From positions 1 through 27,271 of the forward strand of contig JAMCXR010000005.1 in assembly GCA_023474185.1 (NCBI GenBank): a DNA stretch of 27,271 bases, written 5' to 3'. The stretch comes from Patescibacteria group bacterium (GTDB lineage: Bacteria > Patescibacteriota > Minisyncoccia > UBA6257 > Colwellbacteraceae). The position numbers and the translations under genes are program-made. The notes beneath the pieces were generated by a model. It searched no databases. It was given only the letters and a program-made list of their open reading frames with translations, and had not been told where the DNA came from. This document shows, piece after piece, positions 1-8,748 of the stretch (the first letter of the stretch is position 1; each line of letters opens with the position of its first letter).

Positions 1-492
1 AGGCGAACTCGCGGATTTATCAGATACATGCGGGGCCGGCAACGAACTGAGCGATTTGAGTTCGGCTTCCAACCTTGATTGCTTTTCCTTGAGCTCCGGA
101 GTGACGAAAGAGGCTTTGCTTATCCCTTCAAGCTCCGATTCTATTTCCCGCCGGCGGTTGTCCAATTCTTTCTTGTTCTCTTCCCCTTCCGCCCGCGCTT
201 GCTCGTTTACTTTTTGCTGATGCTCGGGACTTAGTTTGCCTTTGTCCAGCTCGGAAAGCTCAGCTTTAAGCTTCTCCTGTTCGGCTTTAACTTCGGAGCT
301 TTGATAGGGTTGGCTACCCAACTCCTCAAGCCTAGCCTCTATTCTTCTTTTGCTGTCGTCTATAACTTTTTGCTCGGGAGCCGGACCGGTTTCAGGGGTT
401 TTCTCCGCTTCAACCCGTGGAACAGCCTTCTCCGGAATAGAAGCGGCTGGCTTTATGCCTTCTCCCCGTGTTTCCTGTTCTTGTTCGCTCAT
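1..492 (-). CDS. Partial hydrophilic coiled-coil protein, C-terminus beyond window
   Basis: Reading the minus strand from the ATG at 492 gives 164 codons with no stop before the window edge, so only the N-terminal part is seen. It begins MSEQEQETRGEG, has a Pro/Glu-rich stretch (about residues 15-45), and then long Glu/Lys/Leu-rich helices (about 45-155) with heptad-like spacing (for example RRIEARLEEL and RREIESELEGI), which suggests a coiled coil. There is no signal peptide, membrane segment or recognised catalytic motif. It lies 70 bases downstream of the VirB4/TraG-like ATPase gene and has its own promoter-like sequence. I do not recognise the family. A cytoplasmic structural or scaffold role is only a guess; that it is coding is well supported by the open frame and codon composition. 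Confidence 0.7.
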   Translation of the reverse strand, partial: MSEQEQETRGEGIKPAASIPEKAVPRVEAEKTPETGPAPEQKVIDDSKRRIEARLEELGSQPYQSSEVKAEQEKLKAELSELDKGKLSPEHQQKVNEQARAEGEENKKELDNRRREIESELEGISKASFVTPELKEKQSRLEAELKSLSSLPAPHVSDKSASSP

Positions 493-520
493 ATCAGTTC
501 ACGACAAATTATTTGAATAA

Positions 521-549
521 ATCATCACCCTAAAGATTGGCGAAGTCAA
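521..549 (-). promoter_or_regulatory. Candidate promoter of the coiled-coil gene
   Basis: On the minus strand TTGACT (544-549) and GATGAT (521-526) are separated by 17 bases, and the -10 box ends 28 bases before the ATG at 492. The -35 match is 5/6 and the -10 match 4/6. It lies in the gap after the ATPase gene, so the coiled-coil gene may be transcribed on its own. Confidence 0.4.
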
Positions 550-562
550 TACCAATAAAAAA

Positions 563-2920
563 TTACCCTCTCAATCTCTTGAAGATATCCTCCTCAATCA
601 CGCTTCTCTGGCGTCCGTACTTTAACCGAGAAACTTCTCTCACGGTTTTCGCCGCCTCCGCGCTTCCGGCCTGCGGAGGCAAAGTTTTTATATTAAACGG
701 TTTGGCCGGCTGGCCCCCGATAAGCATCTTGGCATAGGCGTTGTAATTATCGATGTTTATAAGATCGCTCTTGGAAAACGTCGGCTCGAACTCTTTTGCC
801 AATTCTTCGGCGTCGGGAACGCCGACCCGGAAGGCGATTTTCGATCCGACGTTGCCGAACACGGCGTCTTTTATCCTCTCGGTCAACTGGGCGATAAACT
901 GGTGGGCGATAATCAGGTTGAGCCTGTATTTTCTCGCCTCGGAAAGAATGACCGCAATGGAATCGGTAGTGAAGTTATGAAACTCGTCGATATAGAGGTA
1001 AAAGTCTTTTCTCTGGCTTTCATCGCTTATGTCGACGCGCGAGAGCGCGGCCATCAACAACTTTCCAACTATAACCATCCCCAAAAGATTGGCATTTATA
1101 TCCCCTATTCTTCCTTTGGCCAGATTGACGACGAGCACCTTGCCCTGATCGATTATCTCGCGGAAATTGAACGCCGATTCAACTTGTCCGATAATCGGCC
1201 GGATGTAATCGTTGGCGGTAAAATTGTTGAATTTCGACGTAATGTAAGGAGTGATGTTCGCCAGAGCCGCCTCGCCTCCCGCCCGCACCGCTTCCTTTTC
1301 CCAAAAGTCGATGACCGCCGGATTCGTTATCCTTTTTAATTTCCGCTCCCGGTACTCCGCATCGGTGAACACCCTCGGCACCTCCATAAGCGTTGCCGGC
1401 TCGTTATGCATATCCTCCATTAAAAGCAGGAGCGCATTCTTCATATACTGCTCGAACATCGGACCCATCGTCTCCGGCGGGAAAAGCTTGTTAAAAATTC
1501 CTTGCATCTCGTTCACGATGAAAGTTTTCTCTTCCGGCCTGGCCAAATTGTATTCCAGCATATTAAGACCTACCGGTCGGTCGATGTCCGATGGATCCAA
1601 GACAATCATGTCGTCGTACCTTTCTTTCGGGGCCAAAGCCATTATGCCTTCGGCCAAATCCCCGTGCGGGTCGATTATCGCCAGCCCTTTTCCGTTCCGC
1701 AAATCGTTGACCGCCATGTTTTTAAGCAAAGCGGATTTTCCGGTCCCGGTCTGCCCGATTATATACAGGTGTCTCCGCCTGTCGTCTTCGGAAAACATTA
1801 TCGTTTTCTTCTCCCCCCGAAAAGCATTTTCGCCGAGCACGACGCCGCTCGTCGGTAAGTTGGCCGGCGCCGGAGCCTCCTTGCCTTTCAGCCACTTTAT
1901 TTTCTGAACCCCGATGGTCGCCGTGGGCAGGTGAAAAATGCTGGCCAATTCGGCGGCATTCAGCACCAAACTCTGGCTCTCGTCGAACTGGCGGAAAGAA
2001 TAAGAAAACAAAAAATCGTTCGGCCTGCCGGCTTTGACGGCCGCGAGTTCTCCTCTCCGCGGCGCCTGGAATTGGGAAAAAGAATCGGCCACGGCCAAAG
2101 CCAGGCTCTCCGCGGCCGCATAATCTCCCGCCGAAGCGACTATGCGAAAGTTTACCTCAAAAAGCGGCTGACTGATCTTGGATTCCAAAGTTTTTATTGC
2201 CTCTTCATCTACCACCTTTGGTTGGGCCTCGGTTTCTTTTTTCTTTCCCTGCGGGTTCAACGCCGCCGAAATATCTTTTAAACCAAAACCGCCTGTCGCC
2301 ACGGACACCTTTTCCAAGCTTTCCCCCCTCCTTAAGTCGCTTATGGCGCGCATTATATTTTTCTTACGGGAAGGGTTCGCCGGTCTGGCTACAACCTGCA
2401 GGGCCATTCCCTCGCCAACCTCGGCTAGGTTGGAAAGGCCGCTCAATATCGGAGCGAAGGTGTCGATATTGGTTTCCGCATAGGTTCTAATGGGAAATGC
2501 ATAATAGCTTTTCTGTTTCAGATAAAAGCCGACTGCGACGCCAGCCGGATTGAAAATGTTATACTCTTCCGATTCCTCGACTTGAGCGTCGGCGAACAAT
2601 CCTTCGATTTGCCGCTTGACCGAGGGAATCGAATTAGACGGAACCGAAATGTAAAAATGAATCTCTTCGCCGATATGCGGCACCGCCGCTTCCAAAGCGA
2701 ACGGAAGTTTGGACCCGGAAAGCAAGCTGTACAGCTGGGCGGATTTATTTATTTCCTCTCGGAGGTCGGTTCCCTGTTCCGGCTGCTTTTGCGGAACCCT
2801 GACTAAAAGCAACTTGAACCGGAGGGATTCCAAAAGCGATTGCTTAATGGCCGCGCGTCTGGCAAAAAACAGGATAATGAGGAGAACCGCGAGAAGGAAA
2901 GAGCCAGCCGCGAAAATCAT
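563..2920 (-). CDS. Membrane-anchored VirB4/TraG-like (type IV secretion / HerA-FtsK superfamily) ATPase
   Basis: This 785-aa protein has an N-terminal membrane anchor (residues 3-20), a mixed alpha/beta region (about 60-340) like the N-terminal domains of VirB4-type proteins, and a RecA-like motor domain (about 355-740). The Walker A motif GQTGTGKS is at 389-396, an additional acidic strand IIDPHGD at 415-421, the Walker B strand YLYIDEFHN at 641-649, and a TraG/TraD-like sensor region IIAHQF at 670-675. The family pumps DNA or protein, or powers pili, at the inner membrane. Proteins of this layout are common in Patescibacteria without a full conjugation system, so the substrate cannot be told from sequence. 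The ATG overlaps the stop of the preceding 135-aa gene as ATGA, which indicates translational coupling and a possible shared complex. The ATPase call is secure; the transport role is inferred. Confidence 0.85.
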   Translation of the reverse strand: MIFAAGSFLLAVLLIILFFARRAAIKQSLLESLRFKLLLVRVPQKQPEQGTDLREEINKSAQLYSLLSGSKLPFALEAAVPHIGEEIHFYISVPSNSIPSVKRQIEGLFADAQVEESEEYNIFNPAGVAVGFYLKQKSYYAFPIRTYAETNIDTFAPILSGLSNLAEVGEGMALQVVARPANPSRKKNIMRAISDLRRGESLEKVSVATGGFGLKDISAALNPQGKKKETEAQPKVVDEEAIKTLESKISQPLFEVNFRIVASAGDYAAAESLALAVADSFSQFQAPRRGELAAVKAGRPNDFLFSYSFRQFDESQSLVLNAAELASIFHLPTATIGVQKIKWLKGKEAPAPANLPTSGVVLGENAFRGEKKTIMFSEDDRRRHLYIIGQTGTGKSALLKNMAVNDLRNGKGLAIIDPHGDLAEGIMALAPKERYDDMIVLDPSDIDRPVGLNMLEYNLARPEEKTFIVNEMQGIFNKLFPPETMGPMFEQYMKNALLLLMEDMHNEPATLMEVPRVFTDAEYRERKLKRITNPAVIDFWEKEAVRAGGEAALANITPYITSKFNNFTANDYIRPIIGQVESAFNFREIIDQGKVLVVNLAKGRIGDINANLLGMVIVGKLLMAALSRVDISDESQRKDFYLYIDEFHNFTTDSIAVILSEARKYRLNLIIAHQFIAQLTERIKDAVFGNVGSKIAFRVGVPDAEELAKEFEPTFSKSDLINIDNYNAYAKMLIGGQPAKPFNIKTLPPQAGSAEAAKTVREVSRLKYGRQRSVIEEDIFKRLRG

Positions 2921-3324
2921 ATCAATTTGCGCTCTTTCATTTCCGCGTAAAGCTTGTCGACTAAAGCATCGTGGAAGGCGTCGAGAACGAACGGTCCGGC
3001 GAGTTTGGCTTTTTTGGCTGCTTCTTCTACTCCGTTTTTAAACGCCGTTTCCAAAAGCGTTTCCACGGCCAGTCGAACTTCTTCCGGCGCCCGGTTGACG
3101 TAATCCGGAAGATAAGAAGATGGATTTACCCCGTCGCCGCCTGCGGGACTTTGCATTCCCGGCTGCGCCTGTGTTCCGTAAATCACCGGCCGCACCGCTT
3201 GCCTCAAAACCTCCCGCGATTTTTCTCCAGCGGATTTTTCCTTAACCTCGGCCGCCAGCCGAGCGATATCCGCCTCGATTGCCGACTGCGCCGATCCGCT
3301 GCTCTCGATTCTTTCTAACGCCAT
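2917..3324 (-). CDS. Hypothetical 135-aa protein, coupled partner of the VirB4/TraG-like ATPase
   Basis: This small soluble protein has a helical N-terminus (residues 1-45, Glu/Ala/Lys-rich), a Pro/Gly-rich linker (about 48-75), and a helical C-terminus (about 76-135) that ends in a charged segment, KLYAEMKERKLI. No family motif, signal peptide or membrane segment is visible. Its TGA overlaps the ATG of the ATPase by four bases, the classic arrangement for translational coupling, so a role as adaptor or regulator of that ATPase is a reasonable inference. The ATG at 3324 is preceded only six bases upstream by a TATTAT box and has no Shine-Dalgarno sequence, so the message may be leaderless. 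Confidence 0.75.
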   Translation of the reverse strand: MALERIESSGSAQSAIEADIARLAAEVKEKSAGEKSREVLRQAVRPVIYGTQAQPGMQSPAGGDGVNPSSYLPDYVNRAPEEVRLAVETLLETAFKNGVEEAAKKAKLAGPFVLDAFHDALVDKLYAEMKERKLI

Positions 3325-3330
3325 GAATTA

Positions 3331-3336
3331 ATAATA
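3331..3336 (-). promoter_or_regulatory. -10-like box immediately upstream of the 135-aa gene
   Basis: TATTAT (5/6 match to TATAAT) lies on the minus strand with six bases to the ATG at 3324, placing the expected transcription start at or next to the ATG. The -35 region is weak (TTGTTT at 3352-3357 with only a 15-base spacer). Confidence 0.3.
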
Positions 3337-3367
3337 CCGCCCGCGAACACAAAACAAAAGAAACCCA

Positions 3368-5218
3368 TCAAAGAATCGCGCTAAGCGCCGCAGCCTTAGT
3401 TCTGCCGTTGGAAATAAGCTTTTGCCACAATGGAGAAATTTTAAGCTCTTTTTTATCCTTAGAATTATCAGAAATTTCGCTTCGTATATAATCTTCGGTA
3501 AATCTTGATATGGTTTTATCGTGCTCCGGATTAAGATTGGCGAGAACATCATCCAATAATGCTGAATCGCCGACATCGGCATTTAAAAAGGCAGAATTGA
3601 GAAGATTTTCTACCGCGCTTTCGGCATACTCCTCACCGCCTCCTATGGCCTGAGCCAACGATATTATCGCTTTATACGCGTTCTCACATTCACCAACTCC
3701 CGCCGCGGTTGCCGCAATATAAAATGGTTTGGACTCCAGAGAATCGAGCGACAATAAAATTTCTTGCTTTATCGCCGAAGTAAGAAAATCCGGATGCGCC
3801 CTGATTGCCCCGGCAATGTTTGCGATGCTTTGAGCGTCAAAGCCGTGCTTAACCTCGTCTACGACGATCTCATCGATTTTCCGTCTTGGTATATTAAAAA
3901 AGTCCTCTCCGGAAATGGAGCGAACGGCCTCATAAAATCGATACTTTTCCTCTCCTATCTCATGCCGGAAATATCCGGCGATTTTTCCATACTCAGCGGC
4001 GTCAAAAAGTATCATGGAAGATTTAAGTTCGTCTATTCTCCCTTCGTGTTCCGCTACAAAAAACAAATCGGCAAGGAGCCGGTAAAAAGAATCGAATTCC
4101 GTTCGCATCTCGAACAAATATCTGTTTATATATTCCCGTCCTATTTCCGCAGTTCCGTCACGCCTGTTATTTGCTGGATTCTCAAAAGCGCTCTTAACAT
4201 TCTGAAGATAGTTCATAATTTCATAAAACGAGGCGAGTTCGGTATGCAACCTGCCAGACCTTAGCTCGTCAAAGTTGGCGATTAGCTCTCCTTTCGAGGA
4301 AAAAACGACTCTCTTAGAACGGTTCACTAATGCGTCAAATTGCAATTTTTGAATCGTGGGAGAGCCGGTATCGATAGCCTTAAGGAAAAGATCTATTTCG
4401 TTCTTCATGTCTTTCTTCTTGAGTATCCCCCCGCGCGGTTTGTTATCAAACGCTTCATAGATAGAGTGTGTGTTTTCGTGGCGGATGCTCTCGGCAACAT
4501 CCTTTGGATCGCTGGATTTCCTGATGATGTTGAAAATGCCCACTCCGAAATGCACGCCGTAATTGCTCGGGTCGTATCTCAAGCTTTCCATTTCTTCATC
4601 GTTCAATAGAAAACTTATGCTTAGACTGGAGAAAACGGTCGCTCTCCCGGTTATCCCGGCACTGAGATTCTTTATCTTGGGCGGCAGAGCAGCTTTTGCC
4701 GGATTTTTAACAAACTCCTCGTATCTCCTGGCTTTTTCTTCAAAAATAACTTTTGCTCCGCTTAAGGCGTTAAATAGACGTACGTCGGGATCGTCTTTTA
4801 TTTCCCTGACCATTTCCCTTATTCTGTCCCCCTCACCGTCTAGCTTTTGCACTTCAGGAGAGGAAAGATCGTTGCCTAATCCGGCTATCTCAGCATCTAT
4901 CTCCTCTATTTTCCTGCCAAGCCGTTCCTTCTCGTTTAATTTTGCAATTACGCTATCGCGATACCTGCCTAAAATATCGTCTATCTTGGCGTTCGCGTTG
5001 CGCACAAACTCTTTCCCCCTTATCCCCTCTTCATCGAGTGCGCCGCGCAGCTCCGTCATTACCCCTATCCTTTCCCGCAACCCACCGTAAAAACGATCCC
5101 TTCCTTTTTCTGCACCTACTTCGCCGGATCTTTCTGCGCCAGAACCCGCATGCTTTTCCGCGCTTATGACCTTGTAACCCGTTTCGGACGATGCATCAGG
5201 TTGGAGAAATTTTTCCAT
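3368..5218 (-). CDS. Large hypothetical protein with a zincin-like HENTH motif
   Basis: This 616-aa, highly charged soluble protein starts five bases after the htpX stop. Residues 40-175 are rich in Glu/Lys/Arg with coiled-coil character. The notable feature is IRHENTHSIYEAF, with HENTH at residues 247-251, matching HExxH of zinc metallopeptidases (two His ligands and the catalytic Glu). A helix with ELASFYE (327-333) follows 76 residues later and could supply a third, gluzincin-type Glu ligand. The C-terminal half (about 340-616) is helical and resembles no family I know. There is no signal peptide. It could be a cytoplasmic metallopeptidase or a protein that merely carries the motif by chance. 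The adjacent HtpX is a bona fide HExxH protease, which makes a proteolytic role more plausible but does not prove it. Confidence 0.6.
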   Translation of the reverse strand: MEKFLQPDASSETGYKVISAEKHAGSGAERSGEVGAEKGRDRFYGGLRERIGVMTELRGALDEEGIRGKEFVRNANAKIDDILGRYRDSVIAKLNEKERLGRKIEEIDAEIAGLGNDLSSPEVQKLDGEGDRIREMVREIKDDPDVRLFNALSGAKVIFEEKARRYEEFVKNPAKAALPPKIKNLSAGITGRATVFSSLSISFLLNDEEMESLRYDPSNYGVHFGVGIFNIIRKSSDPKDVAESIRHENTHSIYEAFDNKPRGGILKKKDMKNEIDLFLKAIDTGSPTIQKLQFDALVNRSKRVVFSSKGELIANFDELRSGRLHTELASFYEIMNYLQNVKSAFENPANNRRDGTAEIGREYINRYLFEMRTEFDSFYRLLADLFFVAEHEGRIDELKSSMILFDAAEYGKIAGYFRHEIGEEKYRFYEAVRSISGEDFFNIPRRKIDEIVVDEVKHGFDAQSIANIAGAIRAHPDFLTSAIKQEILLSLDSLESKPFYIAATAAGVGECENAYKAIISLAQAIGGGEEYAESAVENLLNSAFLNADVGDSALLDDVLANLNPEHDKTISRFTEDYIRSEISDNSKDKKELKISPLWQKLISNGRTKAAALSAIL

Positions 5219-5223
5219 CGAAA

Positions 5224-6117
5224 TTATTCCATTTTTCGCAAAGCCGCGACTCGTTCTTCTATCGGGGGATGCGTTGAGAAAAGTTTTTGCACCCAGGAAA
5301 TTTTCTTCCGTCCCTTATAAGGATCGCTCAGCCAAAGGTGGGCGGTAGCCGTATTCGCCCGTCGCAAAGGAACGGGGTTTTGCTCTATTTTTTCCAGAGC
5401 GCTAACGAGTCCATCGGGATAGCGCGTTAACAGCACTCCGGAGGCGTCGGCCAGAAGCTCGCGCTTTCGGGAAATGGCCAGTTGGATAAGCGTGGCGATA
5501 ATCGGAGATACGATCGCCAACCCCAAACCGACGACCAGGGCCAAGCTGTTGTCGCTGCCGCGTTCATCCCTGAACCCTCCCCAAAAAAAAGTGTTCAAAA
5601 GCCAGTTGGCCAGAAGGGAAACCATGCCTACCAAAACCACGACGACCGAGGAAACCAAAATGTCCCGGTTGCTGACGTGCGAAAGCTCGTGGGCGATTAC
5701 GCCCTCAAGTTCTGTCTTATCCATTATTTTCAGCAGACCGGCGGTGACGGCAATAGAAGCGTGCTCGGGATCGCGTCCGGTGGCAAAAGCGTTAGGAGCC
5801 AGTTCGGGGACCAGGTAAATCCTAGGGGTCGGCAATCCGGCCGTAATGGCCAGATTTTCAACGACGCGGTAAAGCTCCGGGGCGTCCGTCTTGCTAATCA
5901 ATTTGGCTCCGGAAGTCGCCAAGGCGATTTTGTCGGACCAATAGTAGCCGGCAAAACTGGAAATTACGCTGAAAATCACGGCTACGGCAAGTATGAGCGA
6001 GTTGTTGTAAATCTGGCTGAAAACAAAACCTAAACCGATAATGAAGACAAGAAAAATCGTGAAAATTAAATAGGTCTTCCTAATATTAGAATCTCGATAA
6101 GAATAAGCGTTAGCCAT
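5224..6117 (-). CDS. htpX: HtpX-like membrane zinc metalloprotease (M48)
   Basis: HtpX cleaves misfolded or damaged inner-membrane proteins, with its active site on the cytoplasmic side. At 297 aa this is full length for the family. Two N-terminal membrane segments (about 15-33 and 40-58) are followed by the M48 core with the zinc motif HELSH at 143-147. Two more hydrophobic segments (about 152-177 and 190-212) precede the third zinc ligand, Glu220 in SRKRELLADAS. The conserved ATGRDPEHASIAVT stretch (112-125) is also typical. It lies downstream of lemA, a common pairing, but a terminator-like hairpin sits between them, so htpX may be expressed partly on its own. The 616-aa HENTH gene follows after five bases. 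No Shine-Dalgarno sequence is visible. Confidence 0.95.
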   Translation of the reverse strand: MANAYSYRDSNIRKTYLIFTIFLVFIIGLGFVFSQIYNNSLILAVAVIFSVISSFAGYYWSDKIALATSGAKLISKTDAPELYRVVENLAITAGLPTPRIYLVPELAPNAFATGRDPEHASIAVTAGLLKIMDKTELEGVIAHELSHVSNRDILVSSVVVVLVGMVSLLANWLLNTFFWGGFRDERGSDNSLALVVGLGLAIVSPIIATLIQLAISRKRELLADASGVLLTRYPDGLVSALEKIEQNPVPLRRANTATAHLWLSDPYKGRKKISWVQKLFSTHPPIEERVAALRKME

Positions 6118-6139
6118 AAAATCACTATCAAAATATCTT

Positions 6140-6182
6140 AAAAATCGCCCTTCCGCAAATGCATTGCGGCCGGACGATTTTT
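6140..6182 (-). terminator. Hairpin with T-tract between lemA and htpX
   Basis: An outer 8-bp stem (AAAAATCG at 6140-6147 with CGATTTTT at 6175-6182) encloses a small internal loop and an inner 6-bp stem (CCGCAA 6153-6158 with TTGCGG 6164-6169). Both flanks end in A/T runs, so it could terminate or attenuate transcription on the minus strand after lemA and would work in either direction. It may reduce htpX expression relative to groES-groEL-lemA. Confidence 0.55.
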
Positions 6183-6196
6183 ATTGGATTCGGGGG

Positions 6197-6742
6197 TTAG
6201 AATTTTATCGCCACCGGCTCTTTTTCCGCCTCGGCGGTCGTTTCAAAGAATTTTATCGCTTTCACGCCGAAAATTCCGGCGATAATGTTGGTAGGGAAAA
6301 CTTTTATTCTGGTGTTTAAATCCCTGGCCGTGGAATTGTAAAAGCGACGCGAGGCTTGAATCTTGTCCTCGGTGTCAGTCAGTTCATCCTGCAGTTTCAG
6401 GAAGTTTTCGTTGGCCTTGAGGTTCGGGTAGTTTTCCGCCACGGCGAAAAGAGTCTTCAGCGTCCCCGAAAGAGCGTTTTCCGCCCGATCCCTCTCCAAC
6501 GGGCTTCCTCCTTGAGACACGGCCGCCCGGGCTTCGGTGACATCTTCCAAAACACTCCTTTCGTGTTGGACATAGCCTTTGACTGTTTCCACCAGGTTGG
6601 GAATAAGGTCGTACCTTCTTTTCAGCTGGACATCGACATCGGACATGGCCTCGTCCGCGCGGTAGCGCAAAGTCACCAGCCGGTTGTATCCGTAGACCAG
6701 CCAGAGAAGTATCAGAGCGACGATTATTAACAAGTAAATCAT
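6197..6742 (-). CDS. lemA: LemA family membrane protein
   Basis: This 181-aa protein has one N-terminal membrane helix (residues 2-18) followed by the four-helix LemA domain. Diagnostic segments are YNRLVTLRYRADEAMSDVDVQ (positions 19-39), RYDLIPNLVETVKGY (48-62) and the conserved C-terminal FNTxxR-like region around YNSTARDLNTRI (136-147). Its biochemical function is poorly known; it is often encoded next to htpX or in membrane-stress operons, as here. The ATG lies eight bases after the groEL stop with no Shine-Dalgarno sequence, so it probably depends on groEL transcription and translation. A hairpin follows the stop. Confidence 0.93.
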   Translation of the reverse strand: MIYLLIIVALILLWLVYGYNRLVTLRYRADEAMSDVDVQLKRRYDLIPNLVETVKGYVQHERSVLEDVTEARAAVSQGGSPLERDRAENALSGTLKTLFAVAENYPNLKANENFLKLQDELTDTEDKIQASRRFYNSTARDLNTRIKVFPTNIIAGIFGVKAIKFFETTAEAEKEPVAIKF

Positions 6743-6750
6743 TTTAAGTA

Positions 6751-8379
6751 TTAGTATTCTCCCATTTCGTCATAGCCGTGGCTATGCTCGTCTTTTTCCT
6801 TTTTCTCGGGGATGTCGGTGACTACCGCTTCGGTAATCAAAAGCATCGAGGCCACGGAAATGGCGTTTTCCAAAGCCGTGCGCGTCACCTTGGTCGGATC
6901 GATTACTCCGGCTTGAATCAAACCTTCGTACTTTCCGGTTAGGGCGTTAAAGCCCTGGTCTTTCTCGCTTTCTTTCACCTTATGCAAAACTACCGCTCCG
7001 TCATAACCGGCGTTTTTCGCGATTTGTTGAACGGGAGCATAAAGGGCGTCGCGGACTATTTTCATGCCGATGCTTTCCGCCTTGGCCGGATCGATTTCTT
7101 TTTCCAAAACCGAAGCGGCTCTGACTAAGGCCACGCCGCCTCCGGGAACGATTCCCTCTTCGATGGCCGCTTTGGTAGCCTGGATTGCGTCTTCAATCCT
7201 GTGCTGCCTTTCTTTTTGCTCGACCTCGGTGGCCGCGCCGACCTTTATCACCGCGACTCCTCCAGCCAACTTGCCCAACCTTTCCTGCATTTTCTCTCGG
7301 TCGTACTCGGATTCGGTCTTCTCGAGCTGGGCCTTAATCTGCGCAATTCTTTTTTCGATCGCACTTTTATCCCCCTTGCCGCCGACGATGGTCGTATTGT
7401 CTTTATTGGCGAGAACGCGGTGCGCTTGTCCCAATGCAGTAATGTCAGTGTTGGACAATTTCTTTCCGACTTCCTCCGAAATCAGTTCGGCCCCGGTGAC
7501 AGCGGCGATGTCTTCAAGCATTTCCTTCTTTCTGTCGCCAAAACCGGGAGCCTTAACCGCCAAAACGTTGAAGATTCCGCGAAGTTTGTTCACAACCAGG
7601 GTCGCCAAAGCCTCGCCGTCAACGTCGTCGGCGACTATAAAAAGCTCTTTTTTGCCGCTTTGAATTATTTTCTCCAGCAAAGGCAGCAAATCCGAGATAG
7701 AAGAAATTTTTTGGTCGGTGACCAAAACGTACGGATTTTCCATCGCCGCTTCCATTTTCTCGCTGTTAGTCACCATATAGGCGGAAACGTATCCGCGGTC
7801 GAACTGCATTCCCTCGACCATTTCCTTGGAAAGACCCAGGGTCTGCGACTCCTCGACGGTAATCACCACGTCTTTGCCGACCTTATCGATAATGTCGGCG
7901 ATCATTTGGCCGACTTCCGGGTCGCGGGCGGAATTCGAGGCGACCTGCGCTATTTCTTCTTTGTTGTTTATCTTCCTCGATGTGTCCTGTAGCGCCTTCA
8001 CCGCGGTTTCTTTGGCTCTTTGAATGCCGTCGTAAATGGCCACCGTGTCGGCTCCGGCCGTGACATTTTTCAGCCCTTCGTTAATGAGTACTTGCGCGAG
8101 AAGGGTGGCCGTGGTTGTCCCGTCTCCGGCCACATCCCCCGTCTTGGAGGCCACTTCTTTCACCAAAGACGCGCCGATGTTTTCGACCTTGTCTTCCAGT
8201 TCGATTTCCTTGGCGATAGTCACTCCGTCGTGGGTAACTACCGGCGATCCGTAGCTTTTTCCGAGCACCACAGCCCTCCCCTTGGGACCAAGAGTGACTT
8301 TCACCGCGTCGGCCAGCTTGTCCACCCCGCGCTTCAAAGCCGCCCGCGCCTTTTCATCGAATAAAATTTGTTTAGCCAT
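6751..8379 (-). CDS. groL: 60-kDa chaperonin GroEL
   Basis: GroEL forms the ATP-driven folding chamber closed by GroES. At 542 aa it is the usual length. The nucleotide-binding signatures are present: TLGPKGR near residue 30, GDGTTTAT near residue 87, and the late GGGVAL motif near residue 415. The C-terminus ends in acidic and His residues (DEHSHGYDEMGEY) rather than the GGM repeats of most bacterial GroELs. groES lies 35 bases upstream in the same orientation and lemA eight bases downstream, giving a groES-groEL-lemA unit. No Shine-Dalgarno sequence precedes the ATG; the upstream bases are A/T-rich. Confidence 0.98.
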   Translation of the reverse strand: MAKQILFDEKARAALKRGVDKLADAVKVTLGPKGRAVVLGKSYGSPVVTHDGVTIAKEIELEDKVENIGASLVKEVASKTGDVAGDGTTTATLLAQVLINEGLKNVTAGADTVAIYDGIQRAKETAVKALQDTSRKINNKEEIAQVASNSARDPEVGQMIADIIDKVGKDVVITVEESQTLGLSKEMVEGMQFDRGYVSAYMVTNSEKMEAAMENPYVLVTDQKISSISDLLPLLEKIIQSGKKELFIVADDVDGEALATLVVNKLRGIFNVLAVKAPGFGDRKKEMLEDIAAVTGAELISEEVGKKLSNTDITALGQAHRVLANKDNTTIVGGKGDKSAIEKRIAQIKAQLEKTESEYDREKMQERLGKLAGGVAVIKVGAATEVEQKERQHRIEDAIQATKAAIEEGIVPGGGVALVRAASVLEKEIDPAKAESIGMKIVRDALYAPVQQIAKNAGYDGAVVLHKVKESEKDQGFNALTGKYEGLIQAGVIDPTKVTRTALENAISVASMLLITEAVVTDIPEKKEKDEHSHGYDEMGEY

Positions 8380-8414
8380 ATGTTTATTTTGTAAATCAAT
8401 AAAATCTGTTTGCT

Positions 8415-8711
8415 TTATTCCTCGACGATTCCGAGGACGTCGTCTTCGTCTCCGACCAAATATTTCTTTCCGTCCATTTCTATTTCGTCCGGACCGTATT
8501 TTTTGAACAAAACAACGTCTCCGACTTTCACCGACATCGGGATTCGTTCTCCCTTTTCATCGAGTTTCCCCGGCCCTGCCGCCAGGATTTTTCCTTTCAT
8601 AGGCCTTTCCTTTTCCACCGTGTCCGGAATGACTATTCCCGATTTGGTGGTTTTTTCGTTTTCCAAAGGCTCAAGGAAAATATGATTGGAAAGAGGTTTT
8701 AGTTTTATCAT
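8415..8711 (-). CDS. groS: 10-kDa co-chaperonin GroES
   Basis: At 98 aa this is a standard GroES. It begins with the family signature MIKLKPLSNHIFLEPLE, has the mobile-loop region around TTKSGIVIPD (residues 21-30), and the beta-barrel segments KGKILAAGPG (39-48) and VGDVVLFKKYGP (63-74). It caps the GroEL ring. The start fits the family exactly, and a promoter-like TTGACA lies just upstream with its -10 box so close to the ATG that the mRNA may have almost no 5' leader. No CIRCE repeat is present, so control by HrcA is not supported. Confidence 0.97.
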   Translation of the reverse strand: MIKLKPLSNHIFLEPLENEKTTKSGIVIPDTVEKERPMKGKILAAGPGKLDEKGERIPMSVKVGDVVLFKKYGPDEIEMDGKKYLVGDEDDVLGIVEE

Positions 8712-8720
8712 CGCTTACTA

Positions 8721-8748
8721 TTTATGTAAGAAATGGCTCTCTTGTCAA
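8721..8748 (-). promoter_or_regulatory. Promoter of groES-groEL operon
   Basis: On the minus strand a perfect TTGACA (8743-8748) is followed after 16 bases by CATAAA (8721-8726), or after 17 by ATAAAT. The ATG begins nine bases further on, at 8711, so transcription should start within a few bases of the start codon. Confidence 0.6.
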
